A stretch of 64,000 nt of DNA from Thioalkalivibrio sulfidiphilus (GCF_000377945.1 NZ_KB898932.1:17846-81845); one strand, 5' to 3'. Positions 1 through 8,733 are shown, counted from the first letter of the stretch. A program made the numbers and translations. Notes: generated by a model from the letters alone, not told the origin.

Positions 1-21
1 CGAGGCGGTACACTTGAGTCC

Positions 22-396
22 ATGAACACCCGTGTCTCTTCATCGCTTCGCGGCCTCGGCCGAGCACTGGTCCTGAGCCTTGGCCTGGTCATGTCCGTGC
101 AGGCCGCCCCGTGGCCGGACAAGCTCGCCGCCGGGCCGATCAGCGAGCCCCAGGCCGCGGTGACCCTGGTGCCGGATGCGGCTGCGCCTTATCCGACCTA
201 CCGGCTGGCCCAGGCCAATGGCCAGGTCTCTCTCAACCAGGCCGTGGCCCAGGTGCAGCGTCGCACCGGCGGGCGGGTGCTGTCCGCCGAGACCCAGCAA
301 CACAACGGCACCACGGTGCACGTGATCCGGGTGCTGGTGGACAACCAGCGGGTGCGCACCATCCGGGTGGACGCCGAGACCGGGGAATGGCTGTGA
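22..396 (+). CDS. PepSY-domain periplasmic protein
   Basis: Small exported protein of 124 residues. Residues 1 to about 28 form a signal peptide (basic start, hydrophobic Leu/Val core, cleavage near VQAAP). The last 60 residues look like a PepSY domain: LNQAVAQVQRRTGGRVLSA, then a strand pattern ending RTIRVDAETGEW. PepSY proteins are often encoded next to PhoP/PhoQ-like two-component genes and are thought to act in the periplasm as inhibitors or accessory sensors. The response regulator begins 16 nt after its stop, so it is probably the first gene of a three-gene operon. Its promoter would lie at or before the window edge. Role inferred from domain and context only. Confidence 0.75.
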   Translation: MNTRVSSSLRGLGRALVLSLGLVMSVQAAPWPDKLAAGPISEPQAAVTLVPDAAAPYPTYRLAQANGQVSLNQAVAQVQRRTGGRVLSAETQQHNGTTVHVIRVLVDNQRVRTIRVDAETGEWL

Positions 397-412
397 AGCG
401 GAGAACCAGGCC

Positions 413-1093
413 ATGCGTGTAGTCGTGATCGAGGACGAGGCGCCCCTGCGCGAGCAGTTGCGTACCCGCCTGGAGGCGGAGGGCTGGATGGTGGACACCA
501 GCGCCGACGGCGAGGACGGGCTGTTCCAGCTCACGGAATATCCCGCCGACGTGGCGGTGGTGGACCTGGGCCTGCCGCGCCTGCCGGGGCTGGAGGTGAT
601 CCGCCGCCTGCGTGCCGGGGGCGGCAAGGTGCCGGTGCTGATCCTCACCGCCCGCAGTCAGTGGCAGGAGAAGGTGCAGGGCCTGGAGGCCGGCGCGGAT
701 GACTACCTGGCCAAGCCCTTCCACATGGAGGAACTGGTCGCGCGCATCCGGGCCCTGGCGCGGCGCGCCGCCGGCAGCGCCGACGGGCGCCTGGCCCTGG
801 GGCCGCTGGTGCTGGATACCGCCGCCCAGGCGGTGAGCCGCAATGGCGAACCGGTCTCGCTGACCACCTTCGAATACCGGGTGCTGGAATACCTGGCCCG
901 CCACGCCGGGCAGGTGGTCTCCAAGCAGACCCTGACCGACTATCTCTATGCCCACGACGACGACCGGGACAGCAACGTGCTAGAGGTGCTCATCGGCCGG
1001 CTGCGCAAGAAGCTGGACCCGGACGGCAGCCTGACCCCCATCGAGACCCTGCGCGGCCGGGGCTACCGGCTCACCCTGACCCCGGACACCTGA
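413..1093 (+). CDS. OmpR/PhoP-family response regulator
   Basis: Two-component response regulator of 226 residues, the normal family length. The N-terminal receiver domain shows the acidic pair in VVIEDEAPLR, the phosphoacceptor Asp51 in VVDLGLP, the switch Thr in ILTARS and the conserved Lys in DDYLAKPF. Residues from about 130 form a winged-helix DNA-binding domain ending with the typical VLIGRLRKKLDPDG and LRGRGYRLTL segments. The last base of its TGA stop is the A of the kinase ATG, so the pair is translationally coupled. It most resembles PhoP/QseB-type regulators. The signal is unknown; the PepSY gene upstream suggests an envelope or divalent-cation stimulus. Confidence 0.9.
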   Translation: MRVVVIEDEAPLREQLRTRLEAEGWMVDTSADGEDGLFQLTEYPADVAVVDLGLPRLPGLEVIRRLRAGGGKVPVLILTARSQWQEKVQGLEAGADDYLAKPFHMEELVARIRALARRAAGSADGRLALGPLVLDTAAQAVSRNGEPVSLTTFEYRVLEYLARHAGQVVSKQTLTDYLYAHDDDRDSNVLEVLIGRLRKKLDPDGSLTPIETLRGRGYRLTLTPDT

Positions 1094-2382
1094 TGCCCCG
1101 GGGCCGCCTCAACTCCCTGAGCCTGCGGGTGGGGCTGATCGCCGCCGTGGTGGTGGCGGTGTTCGCCGGCCTCACCGCGCTCGCCCTGGAGCGGGCCTTC
1201 CGGGACAGCGCCGCCCAGGCCCTGGACGAGCGCCTGCACGCCCAGCTGTATCTGCTCATGGGGGTCACCGAGGTGGATCCCGGCGGGCGTGTCATCCTCC
1301 CGGAGCGCCTGCCCGAGGCGCGCCTGATGCTGCCGGAGTCCGGGCTGGTGGCGGAGATCCGCACCCCGGCCGGCGAGCGCCTGTGGATCTCGCCTTCGGC
1401 CCTGGGCCGTGACCCGGACCGCGGCGCCCTGCCCTTCACCGTCAACCTGACCGTGAACTGGGAGCTGGGGGAACGCCTCTACCCCCTGGAGTTTCGCATC
1501 CTGGAGGACCGCCGTGCCTTCGAGGCCCAACTCTCGGAATACCGCCAGAGCCTCTGGGGCGCCCTGGCGGCCCTGGCGGTGCTGCTGCTGGCGGCCCAGG
1601 GCGTTGCCCTGTCCCAGGGCCTCAAGCCGCTGAGGCAGGTGGCCCGGGAACTGCGCGCCGTGGAGCGGGGCGAACAGCCCGGCCTGGAGGGCCGCTACCC
1701 CGTGGAGCTGAAGGGCCTGACCGACAACCTCAACGCCCTGATCCACCACGAGCGGGCCCAGCTGGCCCGCTACCGGGACGCCCTGTCCAACCTGGCCCAC
1801 AGCCTCAAGACCCCGCTGGCGGTGCTGCGCGGCACCCTGGACACCCGGGACCCGGACCGTGATCAGGCCCTGGAGCAGCTGGAGCGCATGGAACGCATCG
1901 TCGCCTACCAGCTGCAGCGGGCCGCCACCTCGGGTCGCACGGTGTTGAGCGCGCCCATCCCCGTGGCGCCCCTGGTGCAGCGCCTGGGTTCGACGCTCGG
2001 CAAGGTCTATCCGGAACGGGACGTGCAGTTCGAGATGGACGTGCCGTCCAGCCTTCAGTTTCGCGGCAACGAGGGCGACCTGATGGAGTTGCTGGGCAAC
2101 CTGATGGACAACGCCTGGAAGCATGGCGGCAGTCGGGTGCGGGTCATCGCCGGCCAGACCGGCGAGGGCCTGGCACTGTCCGTCTGCGACGACGGCCCCG
2201 GCATCCCCCCCGAGGAGGTGCCCACCATCCTCACCCGGGGCGGGCGCCTGGACGAGCAGGTCCCCGGCCAGGGCATCGGCCTGGCGGTGGTGGCCGATAT
2301 CGTCGTCGCCTACGAGGGCCGTATCGAGATTGACCGCAGCCCCCTGGGCGGGGCGCAGGTGAGGGTGGTGCTGCCGGGGTGA
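1093..2382 (+). CDS. PhoQ-like sensor histidine kinase
   Basis: Membrane sensor kinase of 429 residues, partner of the regulator upstream (1-nt overlap). It has a first membrane helix at about residues 9-32, a periplasmic segment, a second helix at about 155-175 and a HAMP-like linker (LKPLRQVARELRAVERGE). The phosphoacceptor is His236 in LAHSLKTPLAVL, a variant H-box typical of the PhoQ branch. The ATPase domain shows the N box (GNLMDNAWKHGG), the G1 box (DDGPGIPPEE) and a G2-like GQGIGLAVV. A repeat-rich intergenic stretch follows directly. Confidence 0.88.
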   Translation: MPRGRLNSLSLRVGLIAAVVVAVFAGLTALALERAFRDSAAQALDERLHAQLYLLMGVTEVDPGGRVILPERLPEARLMLPESGLVAEIRTPAGERLWISPSALGRDPDRGALPFTVNLTVNWELGERLYPLEFRILEDRRAFEAQLSEYRQSLWGALAALAVLLLAAQGVALSQGLKPLRQVARELRAVERGEQPGLEGRYPVELKGLTDNLNALIHHERAQLARYRDALSNLAHSLKTPLAVLRGTLDTRDPDRDQALEQLERMERIVAYQLQRAATSGRTVLSAPIPVAPLVQRLGSTLGKVYPERDVQFEMDVPSSLQFRGNEGDLMELLGNLMDNAWKHGGSRVRVIAGQTGEGLALSVCDDGPGIPPEEVPTILTRGGRLDEQVPGQGIGLAVVADIVVAYEGRIEIDRSPLGGAQVRVVLPG

Positions 2383-2392
2383 GGCGAAGAAA

Positions 2393-2467
2393 TATTCAAA
2401 ATTCAAGATTCAAAATTCAAAGGGGGGATGGCGCCCGGTTTTCCTTTGAATTTTGAATGTTGAATTC
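2393..2467. repeat. Inverted repeat, ATTCAAx heptamer family (R1)
   Basis: Two arms of degenerate tandem heptamers (ATTCAAA, ATTCAAG) face each other across a GC-rich loop (ggggatggcgcccgg). The element begins about 10 nt after the kinase stop codon. Related copies lie at 7663-7750, 52825-52905 and 55066-55143. Confidence 0.85.
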
Positions 2468-2497
2468 TCCCCAAAAGTTCTAAACTCCTACTCCCTG

Positions 2498-2532
2498 CCC
2501 CACTTCCCAATTCACCCTTCCCACTTCTTAAG
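2498..2532. repeat. Single arm of the GAAGTGx heptamer family (R3)
   Basis: The stretch resembles the right arm of the R3 elements (CACTTCCCAATTCACCC followed by TTCCCACTTC). I see no matching left arm nearby, so this is a half-element between the R1 element and the small gene at 2538. Confidence 0.6.
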
Positions 2533-2537
2533 TCGCC

Positions 2538-2903
2538 GTGTCCCTCGCCCCCGTCCAGTTCACCGCCCTGCCGCCGCCGGTCATCCGCAGCGATCCGGAA
2601 TCCACCTGGCCGGTGCCCGTGCGCGGCGAGGCGGAGCGCGCCGGCGCCGAATCGATCCGTCGCCCGGTGCCGTCCTCGGACTCGGCGCGCACCGAGGAGG
2701 AACGCCGCGACCGCCAGGAACGGGAGATGCTGGGACGCCTGCGGGTGGCCCTGGCCGAACCACAGGAGCAGCGCCAGAGCAACGTGATGCGTCGGGGAAG
2801 CCACGGCAGTCCCTACCGCGCCCCGGCCGATCTCCTGGAGCAGCGGATCAGCGAGATGCTCGGGCAGACCGGAGGTGTGAGGCGGCTGGATGAAAGTGCT
2901 TGA
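2538..2903 (+). CDS. Hypothetical protein, GTG start
   Basis: Open frame of 121 residues starting with GTG. The product is rich in Arg, Glu and Pro, with no signal peptide or membrane segment. A charged central helix (RTEEERRDRQEREMLGRLRVAL) precedes a short C-terminal region ending near ISEMLGQTGG. No strong ribosome binding site is visible, and the gene is flanked on both sides by repeat elements. Codon third positions are GC-rich, as in the neighbouring real genes, which supports it being coding. I do not recognise the family. Confidence 0.5.
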   Translation: MSLAPVQFTALPPPVIRSDPESTWPVPVRGEAERAGAESIRRPVPSSDSARTEEERRDRQEREMLGRLRVALAEPQEQRQSNVMRRGSHGSPYRAPADLLEQRISEMLGQTGGVRRLDESA

Positions 2904-2905
2904 GG

Positions 2906-3017
2906 GCAGTGGCAAGTCTCAAGTGGCTAGTGGCAAGTAGAGCCCCCTCACCCTCAGGGAGAGGGTCGGGGTGAGGGTGGTGTTCCTCGCCACTTGAGAC
3001 TTGCCACTAGCCACTGT
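2906..3017. repeat. Inverted repeat, AGTGGCA heptamer family (R2), nested
   Basis: The outer arms are tandem heptamers of the type AGTGGCA, AGTCTCA and AGTGGCT, with the complement at about 2986-3017. Inside lies a different inverted repeat with arms CCCTCACCC and GGGGTGAGGG. The element separates the gene ending at 2903 from the convergent gene ending at 3026. Confidence 0.85.
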
Positions 3018-3025
3018 CGATCGCG

Positions 3026-3325
3026 CTACGCGCGACCGACGTTCACATCCGTCGGCGAATGGTAGTAATCGCTGTCCTGGGCGAGCTGTTCCACCAGGCG
3101 CTTGAGTTCCGCCACCCGTAGGTCGGCGGTGGCGAAGGCACTGCAGTCCTCGCACATGGGGTCGCCGCAGGGTTGGCGGCTGTAGAGCCAGTAGTGCACG
3201 GCGCCGGCCAGCAGGCCGTCGGCGATGTCCCAGGGGTGGTTGTCGGGGGTGTCGGCCGCCAGCCGGTTGGCCAGTTCCACGGTTTCGGTGGCGGCGGTCT
3301 GGTAGGCGTCATCTGGATCAATCAT
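3026..3325 (-). CDS. Hypothetical small Cys-containing protein
   Basis: A 99-residue acidic protein. I chose the ATG at 3325 because a GAGG ribosome-binding sequence lies 9 nt before it; the ATG 15 nt further upstream has none. The product is mostly helical. A cluster of three cysteines (CGDPMCEDC) at about residues 53-61 could bind a metal. No signal peptide. It lies on the same strand as the phosphatase-like gene, which ends at 3373, 48 nt upstream of this start, so the two may be co-transcribed. Function unknown. Confidence 0.6.
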   Translation of the reverse strand: MIDPDDAYQTAATETVELANRLAADTPDNHPWDIADGLLAGAVHYWLYSRQPCGDPMCEDCSAFATADLRVAELKRLVEQLAQDSDYYHSPTDVNVGRA

Positions 3326-3372
3326 GGCTGCGGACCTCATGCGTAAGGCCCCGATTTTATCACGGGTACGGC

Positions 3373-4581
3373 TCAGACCCGCGCCATCACCAGCGGCACC
3401 AGGCGTTCCGCCTCGCTGAGCCCGCCGTGCACCGCCACCATTCGAGGCGGGCGCTTCTCTCCGGGTACCCGGTCGAAGATCATCCAGCCGTCATGCATGA
3501 ACAGGGCAAAGTCGCCCACCCGCCCGGCCAGGGCCGGGTGGACGGGGCCGGGCCCGAACCAGCCGTTCTCCAGCAGCACCCGGCTGTCCACCAGGCTCAG
3601 GCAGTGGCCGAGTTCCGCGATGACGCGCTCAGCGAATGCCGCCCTGGCCTCGGGGCGCACGTAGGCGAAGGCCACCCGGGGTTCGCCGCACAAGGGGCGG
3701 CTCAGACAGGCGGCGATCTCCGGGTGCCGGGTCAGGTCCACGCGCCGGGGCGCGTCGATCATGCCGTGGTCGGCGGTGAGCAGCACCAGGGTGTCGCTGC
3801 CGGCCAGACCCTCCAACAACCGGGCGAAGCCCGCGTCCAGCTCCGCCAGGTGGGCGCGCAGCTCGGCGCTGTCGGCGCCATGCTCATGACCCAGGTGGTC
3901 CAGTTCTGGCCAGTAGGCGTAGACAAAGCCGGGTGCGTCCAGCACGGCCCGGCGGGTCTGTCGGAAGAAGCCGGCCAGGTCCTTGTAGACATAGCCCCGG
4001 GCATCGCCGCTGATGCTGCGATTGAACGGCGAGTTGGCGATCCGTGCCGGGCTCACGCTGGCGGTGGGCACGGACAGGCGCGCGAACAGGGGATCGAGGC
4101 CCAGCAGTTCCCGGGGTGTGACGGCGAGATCCCCGTAGCCCGGGCCCTCGCCCCGGGGCAGGCCCGGCAGCACGGCCATGACCTGGTCCAGGGCCTCGAT
4201 GTAGGTGAACCAGCCGGTCAGTCCGTGCCGTGCGGGCGGCTGGCCGGTGAGGTAGGTGGTGATGCCCGCCGCCGTGGTGGTGGGAAAGACCGAGGAGAGG
4301 GCCCTCACCCGGTGGGCACGCAGGTTCGGGTACAGGCCGGGGTCGGCGAGCATGGCATCGCCCAGCCCGTCCACCACCAGCAGCAGCACACGCCGGTGCA
4401 GGGCGACCGACTCGGGCGGCAGGCCGTTGAGGGGCGGCAAGGCGTTGTGCGGCGCGCGATCCCCCAGCCCCAGGGCGAGGCTCTGCATCAGGTTGGCGAT
4501 GCCTTCGCCGGTGTAGTCCGGCGGGGACCATCCGGGCTGAAGGTCCGCGAAACCTGTGGGGTTGTCATGGGCCTGTGCCAT
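3373..4581 (-). CDS. Alkaline phosphatase superfamily phosphodiesterase
   Basis: Protein of 402 residues in the nucleotide pyrophosphatase/phosphodiesterase branch of the alkaline phosphatase superfamily. The metal and nucleophile signature is VLLLVVDGLGD followed by SSVFPTTTAAGITTYLTG, with the catalytic Thr in the TTTA run. Further metal ligands are visible in ELDHLGHEHG and LTADHGMID, and a late His in VAVHGGLSEAE. I see no signal peptide, so it is probably cytoplasmic. The substrate cannot be read from sequence; such proteins hydrolyse phosphodiesters or phosphonoacetate. It is divergent from the c-di-GMP gene, with a 167-nt shared upstream region. Confidence 0.75.
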   Translation of the reverse strand: MAQAHDNPTGFADLQPGWSPPDYTGEGIANLMQSLALGLGDRAPHNALPPLNGLPPESVALHRRVLLLVVDGLGDAMLADPGLYPNLRAHRVRALSSVFPTTTAAGITTYLTGQPPARHGLTGWFTYIEALDQVMAVLPGLPRGEGPGYGDLAVTPRELLGLDPLFARLSVPTASVSPARIANSPFNRSISGDARGYVYKDLAGFFRQTRRAVLDAPGFVYAYWPELDHLGHEHGADSAELRAHLAELDAGFARLLEGLAGSDTLVLLTADHGMIDAPRRVDLTRHPEIAACLSRPLCGEPRVAFAYVRPEARAAFAERVIAELGHCLSLVDSRVLLENGWFGPGPVHPALAGRVGDFALFMHDGWMIFDRVPGEKRPPRMVAVHGGLSEAERLVPLVMARV

Positions 4582-4748
4582 TTTGGGGAGCGTAACCCGA
4601 TGCGAGGCGTTCCGTCATGGGAACAGGGCCGCCGATCCCATTGAATGAGCGTCTGTCGGACTTTATTCGCGTAGACTCGGTCAGAAAGGGGTCATGGGGC
4701 GGGCTGTGTGGAAGACGTCCCTGGCCACTCACTCACCCAAAGGCTTCC

Positions 4749-7175
4749 ATGCCCGCCAGCAACGACAACCTGCGCTTCCGGCTGATCTTCGAACAGGCCC
4801 TGGACCCCATGATCCTGGTCGACCGCCATGGCGGCATCGTCGAGGCCAATCGCAGTGCCTGCGCCAGCCTGGGCTACAGCCACGAGGAGCTGGTGGGCGG
4901 ACTGCACGTCACCGATTTTGACCTGAACGCCACCCGCGAGGATGTGGAGCGGGTGCACGGCAATCCGGAGCGGTATCTGCCCGCCAGCTTCCAGAGTACC
5001 TACCGTCGCAAGGACGGCAGCACCTTCCCGGCGGAGGTGCACCTCAACGCCGTCTGGGTGGAGGATCAGGTCCAGGTCTTTGCCACCTTCCTGGACATCA
5101 GTGAGCGCCTGGCCGCGGAGCGCACCCTGCGCGAGCGGGAACACCAGCTGCGTACCGCCATCACCAGCGCGCCCATGGTGCTGTTTTCCCTGGACCGGCA
5201 CGGTACCTTCACCCTCTCCGAGGGCAAGGGTCTGGAGGGCCTGGGGCTTGCCCCCGGGCAGGCGGTGGGCATGAACGCCCTGGAGATGTACGGGACCTAC
5301 CCGGAGGTGGCCGAGGGGCTGCGGCGGGCCCTGTCGGGCGAGCCTGTGCAGCTGGAAAGCCGGGTGGAGGGGCGCTGCTTTCTGCACCACTGGCAGCCCG
5401 TGCCGGATGAGGCGGCGGGCGGCTGGGGTGTGCTGGGGGTCTCCTATGACATCACCGCCCAGCGCCTCGCCGAGCAGGCGCTCAGCGGCGAGCGCGACAG
5501 GCTGTTCACCACCCTGGAGTCCATCGCCGACGGCGTGATCACCGCCGACGTGGCCGGTCGGGTGGCCTACATGAACCCGGTGGCGGAACAGCTCACCGGC
5601 TTCACCCTGAGCCAGGCCCGCGGCCGTCCCATGGAGGAGATCCTGCGGGTGGAGGACCTGGAGACCGGTGAACTGATGCCCGATCCCGTGGAACGTTGTT
5701 TCAACGGTGGCAGCCCGGTGGTGTTCAGCGAGGAGAGCCGGCTGCGCCGACCGGACGGCGAGAGCTACGCCGTGCGCCTGACGGTCTCGCCCCTGCGGGA
5801 CGGGGAGGACGGCATCAGCGGCGCGGTGCTGGTGCTGCATGACTTCAGCATGCTCTGGGACATGGCCCGGCAGCTGAGTCACCAGGCCCGTCATGACGCC
5901 CTCACCGGCCTGATCAACCGGCGCGAGTTCGAGGAACGGGTGCGCGAGGCCCTGGAGAGCGCCCGGCGCAGCGGTCGCTCCCACGCCCTCTGCTACATCG
6001 ATCTCGACCAGTTCAAGGTGGTCAACGACACCTGCGGGCACGTGGCCGGCGACGAGCTGCTGCGCCAGCTGGCCGCCGCCCTGCCCCGCCACATCCGCGA
6101 CACCGATACCCTGGCCCGCCTGGGCGGTGACGAGTTCGGCCTGCTGCTGGAAAACTGCCCCCTGGACCGCGCCCTGAGCATTTGTCACCAGCTGCTGGCG
6201 GAGGTGGCCGAGCTGCGTTTCATGTGGGAGGGACGGCGTTTCGACGTGGGCATGAGCATCGGTCTGGTGTCCATCGACGGGACCAGCGCCTCCCTCTCGG
6301 AGGTGCTGAGCGAGGCGGATTCAGCCTGCTACGTGGCCAAGGAACAGGGCCGCAACCGGGTCTACGTCTCCCGCCCCGGTGACCAGGCCCTGAAGACCCG
6401 CTACGGCGAGATGGAATGGCTGGGCCGCATCCGCGAGGCCATGGAGGAGGAACGCTTCGAGCTCTTCTGCCAGCCGATCCGGCCGATCTCCGGGGAGGGC
6501 GTGTCCCACTTCGAGATCCTGCTGCGGCTCAAGGCCGAGGACGGTAGCCTGGTGGAGCCGGGGGCGTTCATCCCGGCGGCGGAACGCTATAACCTCATGC
6601 CCCAGGTGGATCGGCATGTGATCCGCTCGGTGTTTGCCATGCTGGCGGATTCGGACTTCGCCCTGAAGCAGCATGCCATCGTGGGCATCAACCTCTCCGG
6701 CCAGTCCCTGGGCCAGGAGGATCTGCTCGACTTCGTCACCGAGGCACTGCAGTACTATGGCATGCCGGCGCACCGCTTCTGTTTCGAGATCACCGAGACC
6801 GCGGCCATCGCCAATCTCTCCAGTGCCGCCGGTTTCATCCGCGAACTGCGCGACATGGGCTGCGCCTTCGCCCTGGATGATTTCGGCAGCGGACTGTCCT
6901 CGTTCAACTATCTCAAGCACATGCCCGTGGACTACCTGAAGATCGACGGCAGCTTCGTGCAGGACGTGCTGACCGACCCGGTGGATGCCGCCATGGTCGG
7001 CGCCATTCACCGCATCGGCCGCGTGCTGGGGGTCAAGACCATCGCGGAATTCGTGGAATCCGAAGCGGTGCTCGAACACCTGCGCGAGATCGGCGTGGAC
7101 TACGCCCAGGGCTATGGCATCGGCCGGCCGACGTCTTTCAGAACGTGCGGCCTGTTTCAAACTGGCCGGGATTAA
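4749..7175 (+). CDS. PAS-PAS-PAS-GGDEF-EAL cyclic-di-GMP regulator
   Basis: Signalling protein of 808 residues. I chose the ATG at 4749, preceded by AAAGG. Three PAS modules fill about residues 1-385 (starting near FEQALDPMILVDRHGG, near APMVLFSLDRHG and near LESIADGVITADV). The GGDEF domain has an intact RLGGDEFGLL near residue 458. The EAL domain starts near residue 580; its signature reads EIL (FEILLRL) but keeps the Glu. Asn, Glu and Asp metal-binding positions are present in INLSGQS, FEITETA and LDDFGSG. No membrane segments are seen, so it is a soluble sensor. Intact motifs in both domains allow synthesis, hydrolysis or both. Confidence 0.9.
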   Translation: MPASNDNLRFRLIFEQALDPMILVDRHGGIVEANRSACASLGYSHEELVGGLHVTDFDLNATREDVERVHGNPERYLPASFQSTYRRKDGSTFPAEVHLNAVWVEDQVQVFATFLDISERLAAERTLREREHQLRTAITSAPMVLFSLDRHGTFTLSEGKGLEGLGLAPGQAVGMNALEMYGTYPEVAEGLRRALSGEPVQLESRVEGRCFLHHWQPVPDEAAGGWGVLGVSYDITAQRLAEQALSGERDRLFTTLESIADGVITADVAGRVAYMNPVAEQLTGFTLSQARGRPMEEILRVEDLETGELMPDPVERCFNGGSPVVFSEESRLRRPDGESYAVRLTVSPLRDGEDGISGAVLVLHDFSMLWDMARQLSHQARHDALTGLINRREFEERVREALESARRSGRSHALCYIDLDQFKVVNDTCGHVAGDELLRQLAAALPRHIRDTDTLARLGGDEFGLLLENCPLDRALSICHQLLAEVAELRFMWEGRRFDVGMSIGLVSIDGTSASLSEVLSEADSACYVAKEQGRNRVYVSRPGDQALKTRYGEMEWLGRIREAMEEERFELFCQPIRPISGEGVSHFEILLRLKAEDGSLVEPGAFIPAAERYNLMPQVDRHVIRSVFAMLADSDFALKQHAIVGINLSGQSLGQEDLLDFVTEALQYYGMPAHRFCFEITETAAIANLSSAAGFIRELRDMGCAFALDDFGSGLSSFNYLKHMPVDYLKIDGSFVQDVLTDPVDAAMVGAIHRIGRVLGVKTIAEFVESEAVLEHLREIGVDYAQGYGIGRPTSFRTCGLFQTGRD

Positions 7176-7384
7176 TCCCCGTACGATTGTTATGAATTAG
7201 CCGTGACCTTTGCAAAAAACACTGGCGCGGCGTGAAAAAGTTGCGTAGCTTGTGCCTGTGGCGGTTCGTTTCTTAGGTGTCGCTCGTGTTTACAGTCTCG
7301 TCACTGGCCCGCGATTGACCCCCCTGCAATGACCTGCGCGCATCAACCGTGAGTGTTCAATTGTTTGTTTTGAGGTAGCGTTCC
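7176..7384 (+). promoter_or_regulatory. Upstream region and probable long 5' leader of the cold-shock gene
   Basis: There is no gene in these 209 nt. Cold-shock protein mRNAs usually carry long structured leaders, and this AT-richer stretch before the csp ATG is consistent with that. The last part (TTGTTTTGAGGT) contains the probable ribosome binding site. I could not place the promoter confidently. Confidence 0.4.
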
Positions 7385-7588
7385 ATGGCAACTGGTACTG
7401 TGAAGTGGTTCAACGAATCCAAGGGTTTTGGTTTCATTACTCCTGATGACGGTGGCAAGGACGTATTCGTCCACTTCAGCGCCATCAGCGGCTCCGGGTT
7501 CAAGACCCTGGCCGAAAACCAGAAGGTCTCTTTCGATGTGCAGGATGGCCCCAAGGGCCCGCAGGCGGCGAACGTCGTCGCACAGTAA
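7385..7588 (+). CDS. Cold-shock protein, CspA family
   Basis: Protein of 67 residues, the standard length for one OB-fold cold-shock domain. Both RNA-binding motifs are visible: RNP1 as KGFGFITP and RNP2 as DVFVHFS. The product binds single-stranded RNA or DNA and acts as an RNA chaperone. The ATG follows a TGAGGT ribosome binding site. A clear rho-independent terminator follows about 45 nt after the stop, so the gene is monocistronic. Confidence 0.95.
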   Translation: MATGTVKWFNESKGFGFITPDDGGKDVFVHFSAISGSGFKTLAENQKVSFDVQDGPKGPQAANVVAQ

Positions 7589-7633
7589 GACCGGAAATCA
7601 GTAAACGGGAGGGCCTCCATGGCCTCACGTATG

Positions 7634-7660
7634 AGCCCCGCCCCGTGCGGGGCTTTTTTT
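7634..7660 (+). terminator. Rho-independent terminator of csp
   Basis: GC-rich hairpin (arms GCCCCGC and GCGGGGC) followed directly by seven T. Confidence 0.9.
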
Positions 7661-7662
7661 CC

Positions 7663-7750
7663 AGGCGCATTCAAGATTCAAAATTCAACATTCAAAGGGA
7701 ACAGCACTGTCCCGCCTTTGAATGTTGAATTTTGAATCTTGAATGCGCCT
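7663..7750. repeat. R1 inverted repeat with perfect 36-bp arms
   Basis: The left arm 7663-7698 and right arm 7715-7750 are exact reverse complements around a 16-nt loop. Each arm is AGGCGC followed by four heptamers (ATTCAAG, ATTCAAA, ATTCAAC, ATTCAAA) and GG. It sits immediately after the csp terminator. Confidence 0.95.
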
Positions 7751-7800
7751 GAGGCCTTCGTTATGGTCGGTGCCTTGCATCCGAATCCTCAGGAGTCTCC

Positions 7801-8733
7801 ATGTCAGCACTGATCTGCGGTTCCATCGCCTACGACACCATCATGGTGTTCCCCGACCGGTTCAGGAACCACATCCTGCCGGACAAGGTGCACATGCTGA
7901 ACGTGTCGTTCCTGGTGCCGCAGATGCGCCGCGAGTACGGCGGATGCGCCGGTAACATCGCCTACAACCTGAACCTGCTGGGGGATGACCCGGTGATCAT
8001 GGCCACCGTGGGCGGCGACTTCGGCCCCTACGCCAACTGGCTGGACGAGAACGGCATCAGCCGCAAGCACGTGAAGGTGCTCGACGATCTCTACACCGGC
8101 CAGGCCTTCATCACCACCGACCAGGACGACAACCAGATCACCGCCTTCCACCCCGGCGCCATGGGCGAGTCGCATCGCAACAAGGTGAGCGACGCCCGCG
8201 ACATCACCCTCGGCATCGTCTCCCCCGATGGTCGGGACGGCATGATCCAGCACGCGGAGCAGTTTGCCGGCAGCGGCATCCCCTTCATCTTTGACCCGGG
8301 CCAGGGCATGCCCATGTTCGACGGTGAGGACCTCAAGCGCTTCGTGGACCAGGCCACCTGGGTGACCCTCAACGACTACGAGGCGCAACTCATGTGCGAC
8401 CGCACGGGGCTCAGCGTAGAGCAACTGGCAGAGCGGGTGAAGGCACTGGTGGTGACCCGGGGCGGTGAGGGTTCCCTGGTCTACACCGGTGGGAAGTGCC
8501 TGGAGATCCCTTCGGCGAAACCGGCGCAGCTCAGAGACCCCACCGGCTGCGGCGATGCCTACCGGGCAGGACTGCTCTACGGCCTGATGCGCGACATGGA
8601 CTGGGAGACCACCGGGCGCATTGCCTCGCTGATGGGCGCCATCAAGATCGAACATTACGGCACCCAGAACCACCGCTTCGACCGGGACGGTTTTGCGGAG
8701 CGGTTCCAGAGGGAGTTCGGGTATCGGTTCTGA
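7801..8733 (+). CDS. Adenosine kinase-like PfkB-family kinase
   Basis: Ribokinase/PfkB-family sugar or nucleoside kinase of 310 residues. The N-terminus (SALICGSIAYDTIMVFPDRF, then LNVSFLVPQMRREYGGCAGN) closely resembles the adenosine kinases of the AdoK type as I know them. The catalytic signature DPTGCGDAYRAG near residue 255 has GCGD where most family members have GAGD, keeping the catalytic Asp. The likely reaction is ATP-dependent phosphorylation of adenosine to AMP. A fructokinase role beside the sucrose synthase at 14.2-16.6 kb is an alternative I consider less likely. It stands alone between two repeats. Confidence 0.75.
   Translation: MSALICGSIAYDTIMVFPDRFRNHILPDKVHMLNVSFLVPQMRREYGGCAGNIAYNLNLLGDDPVIMATVGGDFGPYANWLDENGISRKHVKVLDDLYTGQAFITTDQDDNQITAFHPGAMGESHRNKVSDARDITLGIVSPDGRDGMIQHAEQFAGSGIPFIFDPGQGMPMFDGEDLKRFVDQATWVTLNDYEAQLMCDRTGLSVEQLAERVKALVVTRGGEGSLVYTGGKCLEIPSAKPAQLRDPTGCGDAYRAGLLYGLMRDMDWETTGRIASLMGAIKIEHYGTQNHRFDRDGFAERFQREFGYRF

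Noticed and set aside
7200..7300. Sigma54 promoter before csp
   Set aside because: TGGCGC and TTGCG words exist but their spacing does not fit the -24/-12 geometry.
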